NCBI GenBank assembly: GCA_045661205.1
Contig: JAZRFE010000018.1
Coordinates: 62,001-126,000 of the forward strand
DNA length: 64,000 nt
Direction of reading: 5' to 3'
Source of the DNA: HGM04593 sp045661205
GTDB lineage: Bacteria > Bacteroidota > Bacteroidia > Bacteroidales > Bacteroidaceae
Shown: one piece after another, positions 6,802-16,000 of the stretch
Position numbering within the stretch: position 1 is the stretch's first letter
How the letters are laid out: each line of letters starts with the position of its first letter
Notes under the pieces: generated by a model
Database searches by the model: none
Told to the model about the DNA's origin: nothing
The model's input: the letters and a program-made list of their open reading frames with translations, nothing else
Program-made: the position numbers and the translations under genes

Positions 6802-9375
6802 ATGAACAACCAATTTTCTAAAAATTTGTCCCGAATAATAACCTTCAGCAAAGAGGAAGCTTGTCGTCTGCGCTGCAAGAGCATCAGATCGGAGCATCTT
6901 TTGCTGGGTTTGTTGCGCGACACAGATGGAAACGCAGCAAGCATACTCAGCAGTATGTCCGTAGACTTTGCGAAACTACGAGAGGATATTGATAAATTTT
7001 TCAACTCGGCGGATATTGCCAACATGTCCGAAAAAGTGGAAGATGTGTCAAGCTTGGCTAATGATGAAAAAGCGCAGGATGCGTCGGATGTCGTTCTCGA
7101 CGAGGATGCATCGAAAGTTTTACGTTTTTGTATACTCGAAGCACGTATGTTAAAAAGTAATTTAGTTGATACAGAGCATCTTTTGCTCGCTATCTTGAAG
7201 GAAAAGAATAATAATGCGGCGGCAATTCTTGCCAAGAACGATGTCACCTATTCCGATGTTCGTGAGGCGTTGCAGATTAAGCCCGATGTGCGCGACGGCT
7301 TTGGCTTTACCGACGAAGATGACGAAGAAGAGGATAATTCCGCATCGAGCGGACGTGGTTTCTCCGGCGCGCGTCAGGCATCGTCCGAGACACAGCAGAA
7401 ACGTTCGTCGAACGACACTCCTGTACTCGACAATTTCGGCTTTGACATGACAAAGGCTGCCAAAGAGGGATTGCTCGACCCTGTCGTAGGTCGCGAAAAA
7501 GAGATAGAACGCATATCACAGGTTCTAAGTCGCAGAAAAAAGAACAACCCTGTGCTCATAGGTGAGCCAGGAGTGGGAAAATCTGCAATTGTCGAGGGGC
7601 TTGCCCAGCGCATTATACAGCGCAAAGTGTCGCGTGTGCTCTTTGACAAACGTATCGTGTCGCTTGACATGACTGCTGTTGTTGCAGGTACAAAATATCG
7701 CGGACAGTTTGAGGAGCGTCTGCGTGCGATACTCAACGAGCTCGAAAAGAACCCCAATATAATACTGTTCATTGACGAAATGCACACTATCGTAGGTGCA
7801 GGTTCTTCACCCGGCTCAATGGATGCAGCAAACATTCTTAAGCCAGCTCTTGCGCGTGGACAGGTGCAGTGCATAGGTGCTACAACTCTCGATGAATACC
7901 GTAAGAGTATCGAAAAAGATGGTGCATTGGAGCGTCGTTTCCAAAAAGTTATCGTCGAGCCTACATCGGCCGATGACACTCTACATATTCTCATGAATAT
8001 AAAGGAAAGATACGAAAACCATCACAATGTAACATATACCGAAGAGGCTCTCAAGGCCTGCGTCACTTTGACCGAGAGATACATTACAGACAGATGCTTC
8101 CCCGACAAAGCCATCGATGCTATGGATGAGGTGGGTGCACGTATGCACATGACAAATATATCTGTTCCTCGCGAGATTGAGGAGCAGGAGAAACTTGTCG
8201 AGGTTGCGCGCAGCGAGAAGCACGAGGCTGTAAAATGTCAGGACTTTGAGCGAGCTGCCAACTATCGTGACTATGAGAAAAAGATGGAAGAGCGTCTCAC
8301 CGAAATGAAAAACGAGTGGGAGAAAAGTATACGCAGCGAACGTCAGACAGTAGACGATCAGAAGGTTGCTGAAGTTGTATCAATGATTTCAGGCATTCCT
8401 GTACAGCGCATGCAACAGGATGAGTGGGCACGCTTGAGAACAATGAAGAGTGAACTCACAAGCAAGGTGGTTGCACAGGATGCCGCAATAGACAAACTCA
8501 CAAAGGCCATTCTGCGTAGTCGTGTGGGATTGCAGAACCCCAACAAACCCATCGGTACATTTATGTTTCTGGGCCCCACAGGAGTGGGAAAAACATTGCT
8601 TGCAAAAGAGTTGGCACGGTTTATGTTTGGCACCACTGATGCACTTGTACGCATCGACATGAGCGAGTATATGGAAAAATTCACAGTGTCGCGTCTTGTG
8701 GGAGCACCTCCGGGATACGTTGGTTACGATGAGGGTGGACAGCTTACCGAGCGCGTTCGTCGTCGCCCCTACTCTATTGTTCTTCTCGACGAGATAGAGA
8801 AGGCTCACACCGATGTGTTCAACCTGCTGTTGCAAGTGATGGACGAGGGAAGACTCACCGACAGCTACGGACGCACGATAGATTTCCGCAATACAGTGAT
8901 TATAATGACCTCGAACATCGGTACACGCGAACTTAAGGATTTTGGTGCAGGAATAGGTTTTGCAAAGCACGAGAACAATGGCAATAAAGAGTATTCACGC
9001 GGAGTGATACAAAAGGCCTTGAACAAACGTTTTGCGCCCGAGTTTATAAACCGTGTAGACGAGATTATAAACTTCGACCAGCTCGACCTTAACGCAATTA
9101 TTAATATTGTGGATTTGGAGCTTGCTCAGGTGTTGAAGCGTACAAAGGAGATGGGTTATACACTATCATTGGATGCACCGGCAAAAGAGTTCCTTGCAAA
9201 GAAAGGCTACGATGTACAGTTTGGAGCGCGTCCTCTGAAGCGTGCTATTCAGAATTACATTGAAGATGAACTTTCCGAGCTTATCCTTTCCCAAACTATC
9301 GCTGCCGGTAATAACATAAGCGTTACAATCGATGCCGAAAATGACAAACTCTGTTTCACAGTTGTCAACGAATAG
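6802..9375 (+). CDS. clpC: ClpC-type AAA+ chaperone/unfoldase
   Basis: 857 residues. ClpC unfolds proteins and feeds them to ClpP. In order: two Clp_N repeats (EHLLLGLLRD near residue 35 and EHLLLAILKE near 125), AAA-1 with Walker A GEPGVGKSA (about 254-262) and Walker B LFIDEMHT, a UVR-like coiled middle segment (DFERAANYRDYEKKMEERL, about 481-500), and AAA-2 with GPTGVGKT (about 592) and VLLDEIEKAH. The short UVR-bearing middle domain distinguishes ClpC from ClpB. The IGF tripeptide near residue 717 is the ClpP-docking loop, so a protease partner is expected. A GGAG-containing sequence precedes the ATG. It is the first of two chaperone genes; each has its own terminator. Confidence 0.95.
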   Translation: MNNQFSKNLSRIITFSKEEACRLRCKSIRSEHLLLGLLRDTDGNAASILSSMSVDFAKLREDIDKFFNSADIANMSEKVEDVSSLANDEKAQDASDVVLDEDASKVLRFCILEARMLKSNLVDTEHLLLAILKEKNNNAAAILAKNDVTYSDVREALQIKPDVRDGFGFTDEDDEEEDNSASSGRGFSGARQASSETQQKRSSNDTPVLDNFGFDMTKAAKEGLLDPVVGREKEIERISQVLSRRKKNNPVLIGEPGVGKSAIVEGLAQRIIQRKVSRVLFDKRIVSLDMTAVVAGTKYRGQFEERLRAILNELEKNPNIILFIDEMHTIVGAGSSPGSMDAANILKPALARGQVQCIGATTLDEYRKSIEKDGALERRFQKVIVEPTSADDTLHILMNIKERYENHHNVTYTEEALKACVTLTERYITDRCFPDKAIDAMDEVGARMHMTNISVPREIEEQEKLVEVARSEKHEAVKCQDFERAANYRDYEKKMEERLTEMKNEWEKSIRSERQTVDDQKVAEVVSMISGIPVQRMQQDEWARLRTMKSELTSKVVAQDAAIDKLTKAILRSRVGLQNPNKPIGTFMFLGPTGVGKTLLAKELARFMFGTTDALVRIDMSEYMEKFTVSRLVGAPPGYVGYDEGGQLTERVRRRPYSIVLLDEIEKAHTDVFNLLLQVMDEGRLTDSYGRTIDFRNTVIIMTSNIGTRELKDFGAGIGFAKHENNGNKEYSRGVIQKALNKRFAPEFINRVDEIINFDQLDLNAIINIVDLELAQVLKRTKEMGYTLSLDAPAKEFLAKKGYDVQFGARPLKRAIQNYIEDELSELILSQTIAAGNNISVTIDAENDKLCFTVVNE

Positions 9376-9409
9376 AAAAGTCGGAAAGAATTGCATATAA
9401 GCAGACAAA

Positions 9410-9441
9410 ATGTCAGATGTTGATACATCTGGCATTTTTTT
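9410..9441 (+). terminator. Rho-independent terminator after clpC
   Basis: Stem ATGTCAGATG / CATCTGGCAT (one G-U pair) with a 6-nt loop, followed by a T-run. Confidence 0.85.
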
Positions 9442-9489
9442 TGTTTTATAATCATGTAGTAATCGAATAATAATAAAAAACCAAATATT

Positions 9490-11538
9490 ATGCAGAAAGG
9501 TAACATTGGGGTAACAACAGAGAATATCTTCCCCGTAATCAAAAAATTTCTTTACAGCGACCATGAGATTTTCCTCCGCGAGATTGTTTCAAATGCGATT
9601 GATGCTACACAAAAACTTAAAACCCTTTACGAGAAGGGTGAGTTCAAAGGTGAGCTTGGCGATCTTAAAGTAACGGTTACACTCAAGGACGATGCTATCG
9701 TGGTAAGCGATAACGGTATCGGTCTTACAACTGAAGAGATTAACAAATACATCAATCAGATTGCTCTTTCGGGTGCGACTGACTTCCTTGAGAAATACAA
9801 GGATACAGCCAACTCCATTATCGGCCACTTTGGACTTGGATTTTACTCGGCATTCATGGTTTCAAAGCGTGTTGAGATTGTAACAAAATCGTACAAAGAT
9901 GGTGCTAAAGCCGTTAAGTGGAGCTGTGACGGTAGCCCCGAATATGAAATCACCGAAGCAGAGAGAGAGTCTCGCGGTACCGACATCATCATGTACATCG
10001 ACGAGGAGAGCAAAGAGTTCCTCGATGAATCGCGCATTTCGTCAATCCTTAACAAATACTGCAAGTTCCTCCCCGTTTCCATTGCATTCGGCAAAAAGAA
10101 AGAGTGGAAAGATGGTAAACAGGTAGAAACAGACGAGGACAATATAATCAACGACACCACTCCTTTGTGGACACGTAAACCCTCGGAGTTGAATGACGAG
10201 GATTATAAGAATTTCTATCGCACGCTCTACCCCATGAGCGATGAACCCCTCTTCTGGATTCACTTGAATGTTGATTTCCCCTTCCACTTGACAGGAATAC
10301 TCTATTTCCCCAAGATAAAGAGCAACATCGACATGCAGAGAAATAAAATACAGCTCTACTGCAATCAGGTATATGTTACCGACGAGGTAGAGGGTATTGT
10401 ACCCGATTTCCTCACTTTGATGCACGGTGTTATCGACTCACCCGATATTCCTCTTAACGTCTCTCGTTCTTATCTCCAGAGCGATGCAAATGTGAAGAAA
10501 ATTTCGGGTTATATCTCCAAAAAGGTATCTGACCGTTTGCAGTCAATATTTAAGAGTGACCGCAATGAGTTTGAGCAGAAGTGGAACGACCTTAAGATAT
10601 TCATTGGCTACGGAATGCTCACCGAAGAGGATTTCTATGACAAAGCAAGCAAATATGCTCTCTTGCAGGACACCGATGGCAAGAAGTACACCTACGAAGA
10701 GTACAAAACTCTCGTATCGGCTCAGCAGACAGATAAGGAGGGAAATATCATATACCTCTACACCAATAACAAGGATAAAGAATATGGCTTCATCGAGGCA
10801 GCCACAGCCAAAGGTTACAATGTGCTTTTGATGGATGGTCAGCTTGATGTTGCTCTCATCAGTCTGCTTGAGCGTAAGTTTGAAAAGACACGTTTCACAC
10901 GTGTGGACAGCGATACTGTGGAGCGTCTTATCGTAAAGGAGGAGCAGAAGGAATCATCGCTCAAAAACAGTGAACGCGACATTCTCACAGGCATGTTCCA
11001 AAGCCAGATGCCAAAGATGGAGAAAAAAGAGTTCTACGTACAGGTGCAGGCAATGGGTGTGAATGGTGCTCCCATTATGATTACCCAGTCGGAATATATG
11101 CGTCGTATGAAGGAGATGGCGGCAATACAGCCCGGCATGAGTTTCTATGGTGACATGGCCGATATGTATACTGTTATTCTCAACGAAGAGCATACTTTGA
11201 TTAAACGTATTCTTGGCGATGCCGAGAGCTCATGTGCAACAAAGCTCCAACCCATCGATAGCGAGAATGAGACTCTCGAAAACCGTCGTAAAGAACTTTA
11301 CGATGCTCGCAAAGACAAGAAGGAGGACGAGATACCTCAGAGCGAGAAAGACGAGCTTGCCGATGTTGAGCAGAAGATTACAAAGCTCAAAAGCGACAAA
11401 GAGGCTCTTCTTGCCAAGTATGCCGTTGGCGACAAATATGTGCGTCAGCTTATAGATATCACACTTTTGCAGAACAACATGCTTACGGGTGAAGCATTGA
11501 ACAATTTTGTGAAACGCAGTATAGAACTGATGAAGTAA
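9490..11538 (+). CDS. htpG: Molecular chaperone HtpG (Hsp90)
   Basis: 682 residues. Hsp90-family ATP-dependent chaperone, cytoplasmic. The N-terminal GHKL ATPase motifs are all present: EIFLREIVSNAIDA (motif with the Mg-binding Asn), VVSDNGIGL, and GHFGLGFYSAFMV. The middle domain contains the client-binding and catalytic loop RNKIQLYCNQVYV, followed by GVIDSPDIPLNVSRSYLQ. The C-terminal third carries a charged insertion (KELYDARKDKKEDEIPQSE) seen in Bacteroidetes HtpG, and a dimerisation tail. It is flanked by terminators on both sides, so it is its own unit; the short upstream gap shows no clear two-box promoter. Confidence 0.96.
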   Translation: MQKGNIGVTTENIFPVIKKFLYSDHEIFLREIVSNAIDATQKLKTLYEKGEFKGELGDLKVTVTLKDDAIVVSDNGIGLTTEEINKYINQIALSGATDFLEKYKDTANSIIGHFGLGFYSAFMVSKRVEIVTKSYKDGAKAVKWSCDGSPEYEITEAERESRGTDIIMYIDEESKEFLDESRISSILNKYCKFLPVSIAFGKKKEWKDGKQVETDEDNIINDTTPLWTRKPSELNDEDYKNFYRTLYPMSDEPLFWIHLNVDFPFHLTGILYFPKIKSNIDMQRNKIQLYCNQVYVTDEVEGIVPDFLTLMHGVIDSPDIPLNVSRSYLQSDANVKKISGYISKKVSDRLQSIFKSDRNEFEQKWNDLKIFIGYGMLTEEDFYDKASKYALLQDTDGKKYTYEEYKTLVSAQQTDKEGNIIYLYTNNKDKEYGFIEAATAKGYNVLLMDGQLDVALISLLERKFEKTRFTRVDSDTVERLIVKEEQKESSLKNSERDILTGMFQSQMPKMEKKEFYVQVQAMGVNGAPIMITQSEYMRRMKEMAAIQPGMSFYGDMADMYTVILNEEHTLIKRILGDAESSCATKLQPIDSENETLENRRKELYDARKDKKEDEIPQSEKDELADVEQKITKLKSDKEALLAKYAVGDKYVRQLIDITLLQNNMLTGEALNNFVKRSIELMK

Positions 11539-11563
11539 TAAAATAGAACGTCAAATTATTTGG

Positions 11564-11598
11564 GCGCAGATTGTGTAACAGCAATCTGCGCTTTTTTT
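11564..11598 (+). terminator. Rho-independent terminator after htpG
   Basis: Stem GCGCAGATTG / CAATCTGCGC, 8-nt loop, seven T. It isolates htpG from the phage-like module that begins about 75 bp further on. Confidence 0.9.
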
Positions 11599-11670
11599 GT
11601 TGCATACTATTTGCCGATTTTACACTCAATATGTAGCTATAACAATATGTGATGGCCCCAAAAGTATTAA

Positions 11671-11715
11671 GTGTTATTTCGGCAACCTTCCTCTGACGCT
11701 TTGTGACTTCTTTTG
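11671..11715 (+). promoter_or_regulatory. Phage-regulon promoter P1 (tail/lysis operon)
   Basis: Element GTGTTATTTCGGCAACCT at 11671-11688, then a -7 box TTCTTTTG ending at 11715, exactly 44 nt after the first G. The same spacing is found in P2, P3 and P4. There is no TTTG at -33; CAACCT is in its place. Expected start near 11720, only about 10 nt before the ATG at 11730. Confidence 0.75.
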
Positions 11716-11729
11716 CAGTAAAAAACGCA

Positions 11730-12830
11730 ATGAGTAAGAACATTTTATTTAGTAACACAAGTTGGCGTTCCCATCTAATGCGTGAAACATCAGAACGTAG
11801 AACTGCCGACGAACAAAAAGAGGACAAATGCAACAAAGTAACCTCTTTCCAAACAACACCCGACCACGAGCATTATGCGAGTGAGAAACTGCTATTTGAC
11901 AGCCTCCAGACGATAGTCGAAAGAATTGTTCAGGAGATAAACCGCGCCTACGAGTCGGAGAATTTTATCTACAACGAACTATTGAAAGAGAAATCCTTTG
12001 CCGAAGAGTGCGATGCGGCATTGAAGGCTGCAATAGAGAGTGAAGAGAAACGCGCGTCTGACGAGGAAAATGCAATCAAAAAAAGTCTTGGACAGTTACA
12101 GCAATTCGTCGAGTACAAAAATCTTTTACAGCTTAATTCTCTTATCATGTATGGCTATTCGGCCATTGGTACAGGAGAAGCGGTTAATGCTGTACAAGTT
12201 TTCGCAGGATGTTACAACAGCAATGGTGAACTTAAAGAGGATGCTTCGATACTTACTTCCATCTATCAGTTACCATTGGGACAGGCATACCGACTCAACT
12301 GTGATAAACTCGAAGATGATTCATTGGCAAATATTTTGCTTTATGACAATGAGGGAAACATTTGTCCATTCACTCTTGAATTGAAAGATACGATATTTGT
12401 TCCCGACAGAGCAATTTCTCGTATCGGCCTATCCTATAAAGGCACTGCACCAACAGTGGAGTCGTTTAATCTCGAAAACATAGTTGCTACTGTTGCCGAT
12501 GGCACAGTAGACAGAAGCAAACTATCCACCGAAATGCTCGAAGAGATTGCCAACATCGCACAATCGGTGATTAACGAAATGAAACGAGCAATAAATTCCG
12601 AGGAGAGTATTAAGAGCGAACTGCAAAATCAGGTATCATCTAATGCGGTTGCTTGTGAAAAGACACAGTCTCAACTCGAAAATGAGATTATACGTTCGAC
12701 AGTGGTAGATAAAAACCTGCTCAATCGCGTCGAGAAGTTGGAAAGTAGATGTGTTGTGCTCAGCGAAACAGAATACAATTCCATAGAATACAAAAACAAC
12801 GATACAATTTATTTTGTAATTGAGGAATAA
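11730..12830 (+). CDS. Phage-like structural protein with coiled coils (putative fibre or baseplate component)
   Basis: 366 residues from the ATG at 11730. A GTG 27 nt upstream would overlap the promoter -7 box and is rejected. The protein alternates coiled-coil segments (AALKAAIESEEKRASDEENAIK, about residues 92-115, and a second coil at about 275-345) with a beta-rich middle. It ends LSETEYNSIEYKNNDTIYFVIEE, a small closing module common at the C-termini of phage-encoded surface proteins in this phylum. It is the first gene of the tail/lysis operon, 2 bp before a small gene. I recognise the style but not a named family. Confidence 0.6.
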   Translation: MSKNILFSNTSWRSHLMRETSERRTADEQKEDKCNKVTSFQTTPDHEHYASEKLLFDSLQTIVERIVQEINRAYESENFIYNELLKEKSFAEECDAALKAAIESEEKRASDEENAIKKSLGQLQQFVEYKNLLQLNSLIMYGYSAIGTGEAVNAVQVFAGCYNSNGELKEDASILTSIYQLPLGQAYRLNCDKLEDDSLANILLYDNEGNICPFTLELKDTIFVPDRAISRIGLSYKGTAPTVESFNLENIVATVADGTVDRSKLSTEMLEEIANIAQSVINEMKRAINSEESIKSELQNQVSSNAVACEKTQSQLENEIIRSTVVDKNLLNRVEKLESRCVVLSETEYNSIEYKNNDTIYFVIEE

Positions 12831-12832
12831 TC

Positions 12833-13006
12833 ATGGCAATATACAATTCAAATAAAGAGATAATATTCGTATCAGCAGGAAAAAGAGTCATTGCATTCAT
12901 TGCAAAAGGGGCATCTATTATATGGCAAGCGGTACGTAGTTGCTTTGGTGCAGGATGCTGGCGAGACGATAAATCGTGGAACGATAATGAGTGTTGGAAA
13001 GATTAA
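12833..13006 (+). CDS. Small phage-module protein (57 residues)
   Basis: Begins 2 bp after the previous stop and ends 19 bp before the giant tail gene. The product starts MAIYNSNKEIIFVSAGKRV, has a hydrophobic middle (VIAFIAKGASIIWQAV) and a Trp/Cys-rich end (CFGAGCWRDDKSW). Tight spacing on both sides argues that it is real. It also shows that an in-frame ATG for the next gene at 12891 lies inside this gene and is not the true start. Likely a minor virion protein; function unknown. Confidence 0.65.
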   Translation: MAIYNSNKEIIFVSAGKRVIAFIAKGASIIWQAVRSCFGAGCWRDDKSWNDNECWKD

Positions 13007-13025
13007 ACAAATAAAACAAAATATT

Positions 13026-16000
13026 ATGGCAAATTATAGCGAAAATCCGATATTGTCATCGGATGTAAATTGGAACGAGGAAGACCCTGCAAACGGTCTT
13101 TTGTGGTCAGGAAAATCTATCAGAGAGTTCCAACAAAAGAAAAACAAAGAGACAGAGATAAACACTGCAACAAAGGTGGGAGCATTGCATTTCGATGCTT
13201 CTACAATGACCCTTTATCAGTTTGCAAGCGAAGAGGCAAAAGAGTTATGGCTCAGTAACAACAACGAGGGATTGTTGCTGGGTGTTGTACCATTCAACTT
13301 CACAGGAACTCTCAACCAGATTAAAATTATCAACAATCTTGGCTCAACTAATCTTTATTACACAACTGAGAGCGAAGCTGTGGTTTTGAGTGTTGCTTTT
13401 CTTTCTCAACAAAAAAGCATCACAGATGTTTCTTGGAGTGACGTGAACGAAGATTTTCGTGTTTCTGTAAGTGTAGACAGAGGCTCAAACGGCATTTATG
13501 AGACTATTATATCCGACCATTTGCTACTAAACGGTAAACTATTTACTGTCGATGTTAAGAAATATCTCGCCAATGGTGCCAATCGCGTAAAGATTTCGGT
13601 AAAAGGTGTGGACACAGGAATCAGCAAGAGTCTTGTTCTTACAGTAAACATCACTTCTATGTTTATCAGACCTGCCAATTTTACGTGGAATACTCCATTT
13701 ATCGAGGGTAATATCTACCCTATTGGAGGTATGAATATCGGTGGCAATCTGCAAAAACTCCTCAAAGTAAAAGTCAAAGGTAACAACTACGAAAAAAACT
13801 ACACTGTTAATATTGGCTCGTCTACATACATTAACACTGCATACTACTATTCCGGAATGGAATTTCCCAGCATGGGCAGTGGCATCTATAACATTGAACT
13901 GTGGCTCGATGCTAACGGACTCGAAAGTGAGCATCTTAGCTATAATATCATCTGTGTTTCAAAAGCCGACGTAGCCACAGCGCAATTTGTAGCTCTAAAC
14001 GAGATGAGTGATAGTGTACCTAATGGTATTGAGAAAAACATTTTCGCCTACACTCTCTATAATAAGGGAGAGCAACAAAGCGACATAACAGTTCAAGTCG
14101 GTATTGATGGCCGCTTGCTTGTTGACGAAACACTCTACAATGTATCAACAGGCAGCAAAGTATACTACACAGCGGCAGTTGAATATGAAAGTGAAGCTGA
14201 TAACCTTGAAGTAGATGTAACGGTAACAAACGGTAATACTGTCAATATCAAGAAACCATTGGATAACAGTGCGTTATACCCTGCCACAAAAGGTGCTACA
14301 CTCTATATAAACGAGTCGAGACGAAACAATACGCAGGCTAACAAAGAAAAATTTATTAATGAAGCCACAGGCGAAGAGATCAATGCAGTTTGGGAAAACT
14401 TTATTTTTGATACTGATGCCCATGCTACCGACGATACAGGTAGAAAATGTCTCAATGTTCCCGCAGGCTCAAAAGTAACAATTGCAGCACAACCCCTTGC
14501 TAAATGGGGACGTGAAGGCAGTAAGACCATAGAGTTTGCATTCAAGGCGAGCAACGTCTCCAACTACAACGAGAACATCATCACCATAGCCAATGCCGAC
14601 GGTAAAGGCATTCAAATCAAGCCCAAGAATGTACTTGTGCTCATGAGTGGTACAGCCAACAATAATACCCTTCAAAGTTACAACCTAAAAGACGAAGAAT
14701 ATGTTCATCTGCTCATCACCATTGTCAAAGGTTATCAAAACTATGGCAACCTTTGTCAGATATACGTTAATGGTGTAAAAACCACCTCATTCGACTTCGG
14801 AAGCGAGAATTTCATCGTCTCCGCCAACATAGTTATTGGTTCATCTTCTGCCGATACTTATCTTTACAAACTGCGTGTCTATGAGCAGGGATTCGAGTGG
14901 GCTGCTGTCACCGACAACGTAGCAAACAGTCTCCCTACTCACGAAGAAAAAATAGCATACATAAATAATGTGAAATCCATCTTGGATACTAACTATAATG
15001 TAGACTACGATGCTGTTTACGGCAAACGTAATACGTTTGTCGTGGAGATGATTGATGGTGCCTCGTTCCCCGATAAACTTCACCCGGCAGGTGGTAAATG
15101 TAACACATGGATAAACATTGTAGACCGCATAGACGATGAGCTTGACGAGGAATTCAAACAACTCTTCAGTGGTGAATTAATCGCCAATCAAGAGATTGAA
15201 GGACAAGGAACAACTGCTATGACCTATCTACGATGGAACACCCGTCAGAAATTAGGTGCAGAGTATGGCAAACGCAGAATAACTGCCAAAAAGAATGTTG
15301 CATCCTCTATGCACTCACATAAAATGGGTGCAACAAGAATGTTCAATGAACTTCACCATGCCATCGTTGGTGCAAACGAAGGTAATGGCCGAGTTGCTGT
15401 GTTTCAATATCCCGTTTATGGTTTCCAAAAGTTTACGGAAGGTACAACAACCACTTACCAATTTATCGGACTTTACACCATAGGTCCGGACAAAGGCGAC
15501 AAAAAAACATTTGGATACGACAAGTACGAAGAGAGCATCATACATCTTGAGGGTGCCGACCACACCCCTCTGGGTGTTGGATTTGACTACCCATGGAGCG
15601 AACTTAAGTACAGTTCGGCAAAAGAATCACTCGGAGCTGTCAATACCAAAGGCGAAACAGTCTCGGCATGGGAGGTTGGTGCCGTCGGTAAACTTAGCAC
15701 AGATAATGAGAGCGACGAAGCAGCTGTAAAGGCTGTGCTCAACACCGAGTTCCGCCCTGCCTATGACATTGTTTACAATTCCTCGACATTCATTAAAGGA
15801 ATCACCTCTGAAGAGTATACCGAAATGACTGCCGACCCTATTGCATGGCGTAAAAAAGAGACTGTTGATGGAAAATCATATAGCGAACTTGAGTTCTATG
15901 TCGATGGAGAGTACGACCTATATTACTACAATCTACAAGAAGGCAATTACAAAAAGAACGGCATAAACCTGCTTGCGCAGACAGGAGTGACATTTACTTC

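Noticed and set aside
11703..11729. Longer N-terminus for the first tail-module protein from a GTG
   Set aside because: The GTG lies upstream of the -7 box of P1, so the transcript would not contain it; the ATG at 11730 fits the promoter.
12891..13025. Longer N-terminus for the giant tail protein
   Set aside because: The extra 45 codons fall inside the small gene at 12833-13006 in another frame; MANYSENPI at 13026 looks like a natural start.
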